The notes under the pieces: generated by a model
The model's database searches: none
What the model was told of the DNA's origin: nothing
The model's input: only the letters and a program-made list of their open reading frames with translations
Translations under genes and position numbers: made by a program
From: Megaleporinus macrocephalus
Lineage: Eukaryota > Chordata > Actinopteri > Characiformes > Anostomidae
Direction of reading: 5' to 3'
NCBI GenBank assembly: GCA_021613375.1
Contig: CM038716.1
Span: forward strand, 5,602,684-5,666,683
DNA: 64,000 nucleotides
Part shown: positions 61,218-64,000 of the stretch, piece by piece
How positions within the stretch are numbered: position 1 is the first letter of the stretch
Layout: every line of letters begins with the position of its first letter

Positions 61218-62040
61218 ACAGTCAAATATACTGACCATTTTATTAGAAACACCTAGCATAGAACCAGCATAGAACCACCACTGACCAGATTATTTGGGTG
61301 GTCAGCTTCTAAAGACACTGAGACAGACCTCTTGGTGAGAGATCTGCTGGACATGCTCCCTCTTTGAAGACATTGTGTCCAGTTGACAGACTTTGAGAGG
61401 CGCACCAGACTGAGAACATCAGAGTTTCCACAAACTGCCCAGCATCTAAGCCATTCTGTCCAAGCTGTTAGGAGGTGTTGGGAGCAGTGGTTACGTGAGG
61501 GTATTCACACACAGTGAACAGGCTCCGGACCACTCAGACAGACCACCAGTAGAGAGGATCTTTTGATTTGTTGACAAGCACAAGCAGCTCCTGGACTGCT
61601 ACAGACTGGAACTGTATCGTCTTTAGCGATGATTTCAGGTTCTATGAGGCCTCCAACGATAGTCAGATTCAACTGTGGAGGTCTTGTGTTCTGTGCTTCA
61701 GTCCTACCTTTGCTTTGGAGCAACACACTTACTGACCCACCTGTTGGTGTGATGATCTGGGGAGCCATTGCATATGACAGTCAGTCACCACTAGTAGTGG
61801 TACGAGGGTCACTAACAGCTCAGCAACACAGGACATCCTGTGGCCAGCAAGGGTTTCCCAGGAATGTCTCCACCTGATTGCAAAACTGGCCCACCCTTCC
61901 ACCAGATCTATTGCCAATCGAGCATTTATGGGACCTGCTGGGACGCCAGCTATGTCTGTGCAGGACCTACAGGCCCAGCTGCCTCCAATCTCATCATGTA
62001 TCCAGACTGGAGGAGCCCAACAGGGAACTAGAGCCTCCTA
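61218..62040 (+). pseudogene. second Tc1-like family, broken transposase
   Basis: The left end AATATACTGACCATTTTATT then AGAAACACCTA is the terminus. The plus strand then gives pieces of a transposase: FERRTRLRTS near 61390, a middle part around 61560-61700, VMIWGAIAYDSQSPLVVVRG near 61752-61810, and DLLPIEHLWDLLGRQL near 61908-61955 (the D-to-E spacing region). Frame changes and stops break it. The right terminus is not found. The terminus matches the core of the 42-bp minisatellite at 23 of 24 positions. Confidence 0.8.
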
Positions 62041-62615
62041 TCCATTGTAGCTTTCGCTCTAATGTTTTAATCACATACATGTATCATCATTACATTCACA
62101 CATATAAAGTTTCATTGACTCCCAACAACTCCTTCTTGGTGCGTCTACCATCCTACTGCGCCCACTACAATCCTCCCTCCTTTAAAAGTATTTGCTCCAA
62201 CTGTCGGTCTTAGAACTCACTTATTCTTTAATATCCATAAAGAACAGTATGAGATATTTAACAAGCACCTACAGCGTGGGCGTGAAAGGGGGCTGACAGA
62301 GAGTGATGCTTTGCCGAAGCGAGGAGGCACAACACAACGCTGTTCATGCTATTATGAGATGCGCGAAGATATTTTTGGTTCATTATAAAACTTTGACAGG
62401 ACAAATTAGACTATGGTGGGTCGACTCCATCTTGGTAATTAATGAGAAACACTGCAGATTCTGCTAATTAGAGCACCAGATTTTCCCTTCACATTCAACT
62501 GAAAGTCCCTAAAACAAACACTTCTTATGGCTCTGCGTCATTTCAGGCTGCTGGAACACGGGGTCACATAACATAATTACAAATACATTCGACCCCCCTT
62601 TAAAATAAGTGCCTC
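62041..62615. other. intron 3 sequence, nothing recognised
   Basis: No supported feature. Confidence 0.45.
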
Positions 62616-62619
62616 TAAT

Positions 62620-63030
62620 AACTGTGTAGTTACACATGAACAATGTTGAACACTATGTAACTACTAGCGATGTAGCCACTGTTATAGATGGATTGCAGTA
62701 GCAGAGCTTCAGTAATTACACATTTTTGACATCTTACATTTACTGTTTACACTAGAAGTGTTGTTTATCCTTATAATTCTGGAAAAGACATCTGAAAAAA
62801 AAAGAAACTGATAATCACAAATGTAATTACACTCTTGTTATTACCAATGTGTAATAACACAAGAGAAGATATGCTGTCATAGCCATCAAGATAGAAAGAA
62901 TTGGATAAGCATGTGTAATTAAATAAGCTGTATCTACAGTATCTGTATCTGTAATAGTGGCTTCATCACTATTAGTTACATTGTTGTTGCATGTGTTGTT
63001 TATGTGTAACTACACAGTTATTAAAGACAT
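62620..63030. mobile_element. fold-back MITE B
   Basis: Same family as 53762-54270: left arm CTGTGTAGTTACACATGAAC and TAGCGATGTAGCCACTGTTA (about 62621-62690); right arm TAATAGTGGCTTCATCACTA and GTGTAACTACACAGTTATTA (about 62951-63024). Confidence 0.75.
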
Positions 63031-63271
63031 TAGAGATACAGTATAGTATTTTAAGGTTAATGTTAAGGACATTTTTGATACTTGGTCTTGTAGCCCTGGT
63101 AACCGGTTACCTATCATTTATCTGCTGTAGTTAGCGTCACGTTTTTGGGTTGTCCTCCCACCTCCGTCTCTGCCATGAACTACAATCCCCATAATGTACT
63201 CTCTCATGATGTCAGAACCACATGCCTGGTCTCAACCAATCACAAACCACCTTTCCACTCTGGAATACTAA

Positions 63272-63272
<1 letters not shown>
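63031..63272. other. intron 3 spacer
   Basis: No supported feature. Confidence 0.45.

Positions 63273-63345
<73 letters not shown>
63273..63345. repeat. (TA)n microsatellite
   Basis: About 36 TA units, at the tail end of the SINE-like repeat that follows. Confidence 0.97.
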
Positions 63346-63347
<2 letters not shown>

Positions 63348-63632
63348 GGTTGGGGTCAATCCCAGTGTGATCTGGCAAAGGCGGGGTACACCATGGACAG
63401 GTCACCGGTCCATCGCATGGCCAACACGCACTCACAAATACTGGCACTTTAGAGTGAGCCATCAACCTAACATGCATGTGTTTGGACTGTGGGAGGAAAC
63501 CAGAGTACCCGGAGGAAACTCACTCAAGCACGGGGAGAACATACACACTCCACACAGAACCACCCAGACCGGGAATCTAACCCAGATCATCTTACTGTGA
63601 GGTGACAGTGCTGACCACTACACCACCGTGCC
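63346..63632 (-). mobile_element. SINE-like dispersed repeat with tRNA-like head
   Basis: On the minus strand it starts GGCACGGTGGTGTAGTGGTC, an A-box-like word, followed by TCTGGGTTAGATTCCCGG, close to a B box (GGTTCGATTCC), then GTGTATGTTCTCCCCGTGCT, TTTCCTCCCACAGTCCAAAC and GTGACCTGTCCATGGTGTAC, and ends at a TA microsatellite. The text is very common in fish genomes; I call it SINE-like because of the tRNA-like head. Its first 20 bases match the 20-bp minisatellite unit. Confidence 0.75.
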
Positions 63633-64000
63633 AGACTGCTATTGTATATAAGAATATGTTCTTGCCTAGTTAAAATAAAGGTTCCAACTTATCAGAATTA
63701 AGTTCAAGCATTTAATATACAAGCATTTAATATCAGGCTTTATGCAAATGTTAACTAGAGTATTGGTACACAAATGATAGCTTAAGCCATGCTCACAAAA
63801 ACCATAATAGGAGCGTAGACCCTAAATGAAAGTGGTCCAGTTACCAACCCCTGTGGTACTTTTTTTAAACCTTGGTTTGTAATCAATGGTTCATTGGAGT
63901 GCATATCCTCCAATGATGTTAAGGCTGAAAAACACAGGATGGAGTATGACAGAAATTAATATTTGTGTTTTAACAGTGCAAGCGGAGTCCTGCAGGCATG
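63633..64000. other. intron 3 sequence to window end
   Basis: No supported feature. Confidence 0.45.

Noticed and set aside
47294..64000. Search for gria4 exon 3 (240 nt, DHYEWNCFVFLYDTDR-type end)
   Set aside because: No minus-strand segment with this text was seen; it probably lies beyond the window. A very diverged exon without a methionine could have escaped me.

Overview
The window is vertebrate nuclear DNA, almost certainly from a teleost fish and perhaps an otophysan (characin, catfish or carp relative). The evidence is short conserved exons with GT-AG borders in very long introns, several fish-type Tc1-like transposon relics, hAT-like and other small inverted-repeat elements, a SINE-like repeat with a tRNA-like head, and a very heavy load of micro- and minisatellites. 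Nothing prokaryotic is present: no operons, CRISPR or phage genes. Nearly all long open frames on either strand are artefacts of tandem repeats whose unit length is a multiple of three.

The only host gene I can support is the middle of an AMPA-type glutamate receptor subunit gene on the minus strand. It fits GluA4 (gria4) best. Eight consecutive coding exons are visible, which I number 4 to 11 by the usual GRIA exon order. In transcript order they are 47293-47109 (185 nt), 38433-38380 (54), 36704-36546 (159), 34755-34588 (168), 33967-33863 (105), 32192-32085 (108), 16076-15870 (207) and 4677-4304 (374). All splice sites are canonical and all phases agree, so together they give 1360 nt (about 453 codons) of uninterrupted frame. 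They cover the second half of the amino-terminal domain, the linker, the S1 half of the glutamate-binding domain, M1 and the pore loop, which has a genomic glutamine at the Q/R site. Exons 1-3 should lie beyond 64000, and exon 12 onward before position 1; I saw neither.

Layout along the plus strand. 1-4300: intron 11 with a possible solo LTR and a deleted Tc1-like element. 4304-4677: exon 11. 4678-15869: intron 10, with a local duplication, a TCTA-type tract, a 20-bp minisatellite of exactly 80 units, a TA tract, and 15-bp-type, 18-bp and 42-bp arrays. 15870-16076: exon 10. 16077-32084: intron 9 (16 kb), mostly arrays (29-bp, 62-bp, CT higher-order, 5 kb of the 42-bp unit, GA, 48-bp, hexamer). 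32085-38433: exons 9 to 5, closely spaced, with dinucleotide microsatellites directly against several 3' splice sites. 38434-47108: intron 4, with 45-bp and TTCTCCACTAA-type arrays. 47109-47293: exon 4. 47294-64000: intron 3, rich in nested DNA transposons (hAT-like, Tc1-like, fold-back and small MITE families), a 1.7-kb pyrimidine tract and a SINE-like repeat.

By summing the intervals, roughly two fifths of the window is tandem repeat. The most interesting signals concern how the repeats meet the gene and where they came from. A (TG)15 tract immediately precedes the exon 8 acceptor. (CT)n tracts serve as the polypyrimidine tracts of exons 5 and 6, and intron 5 is almost entirely pyrimidine in the transcript. 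Two minisatellite families look as if they were born from pieces of mobile elements. Paralogous empty sites date two hAT-like insertions. I found no new multi-gene system; the novelty here is in repeat origin and possible splicing effects.
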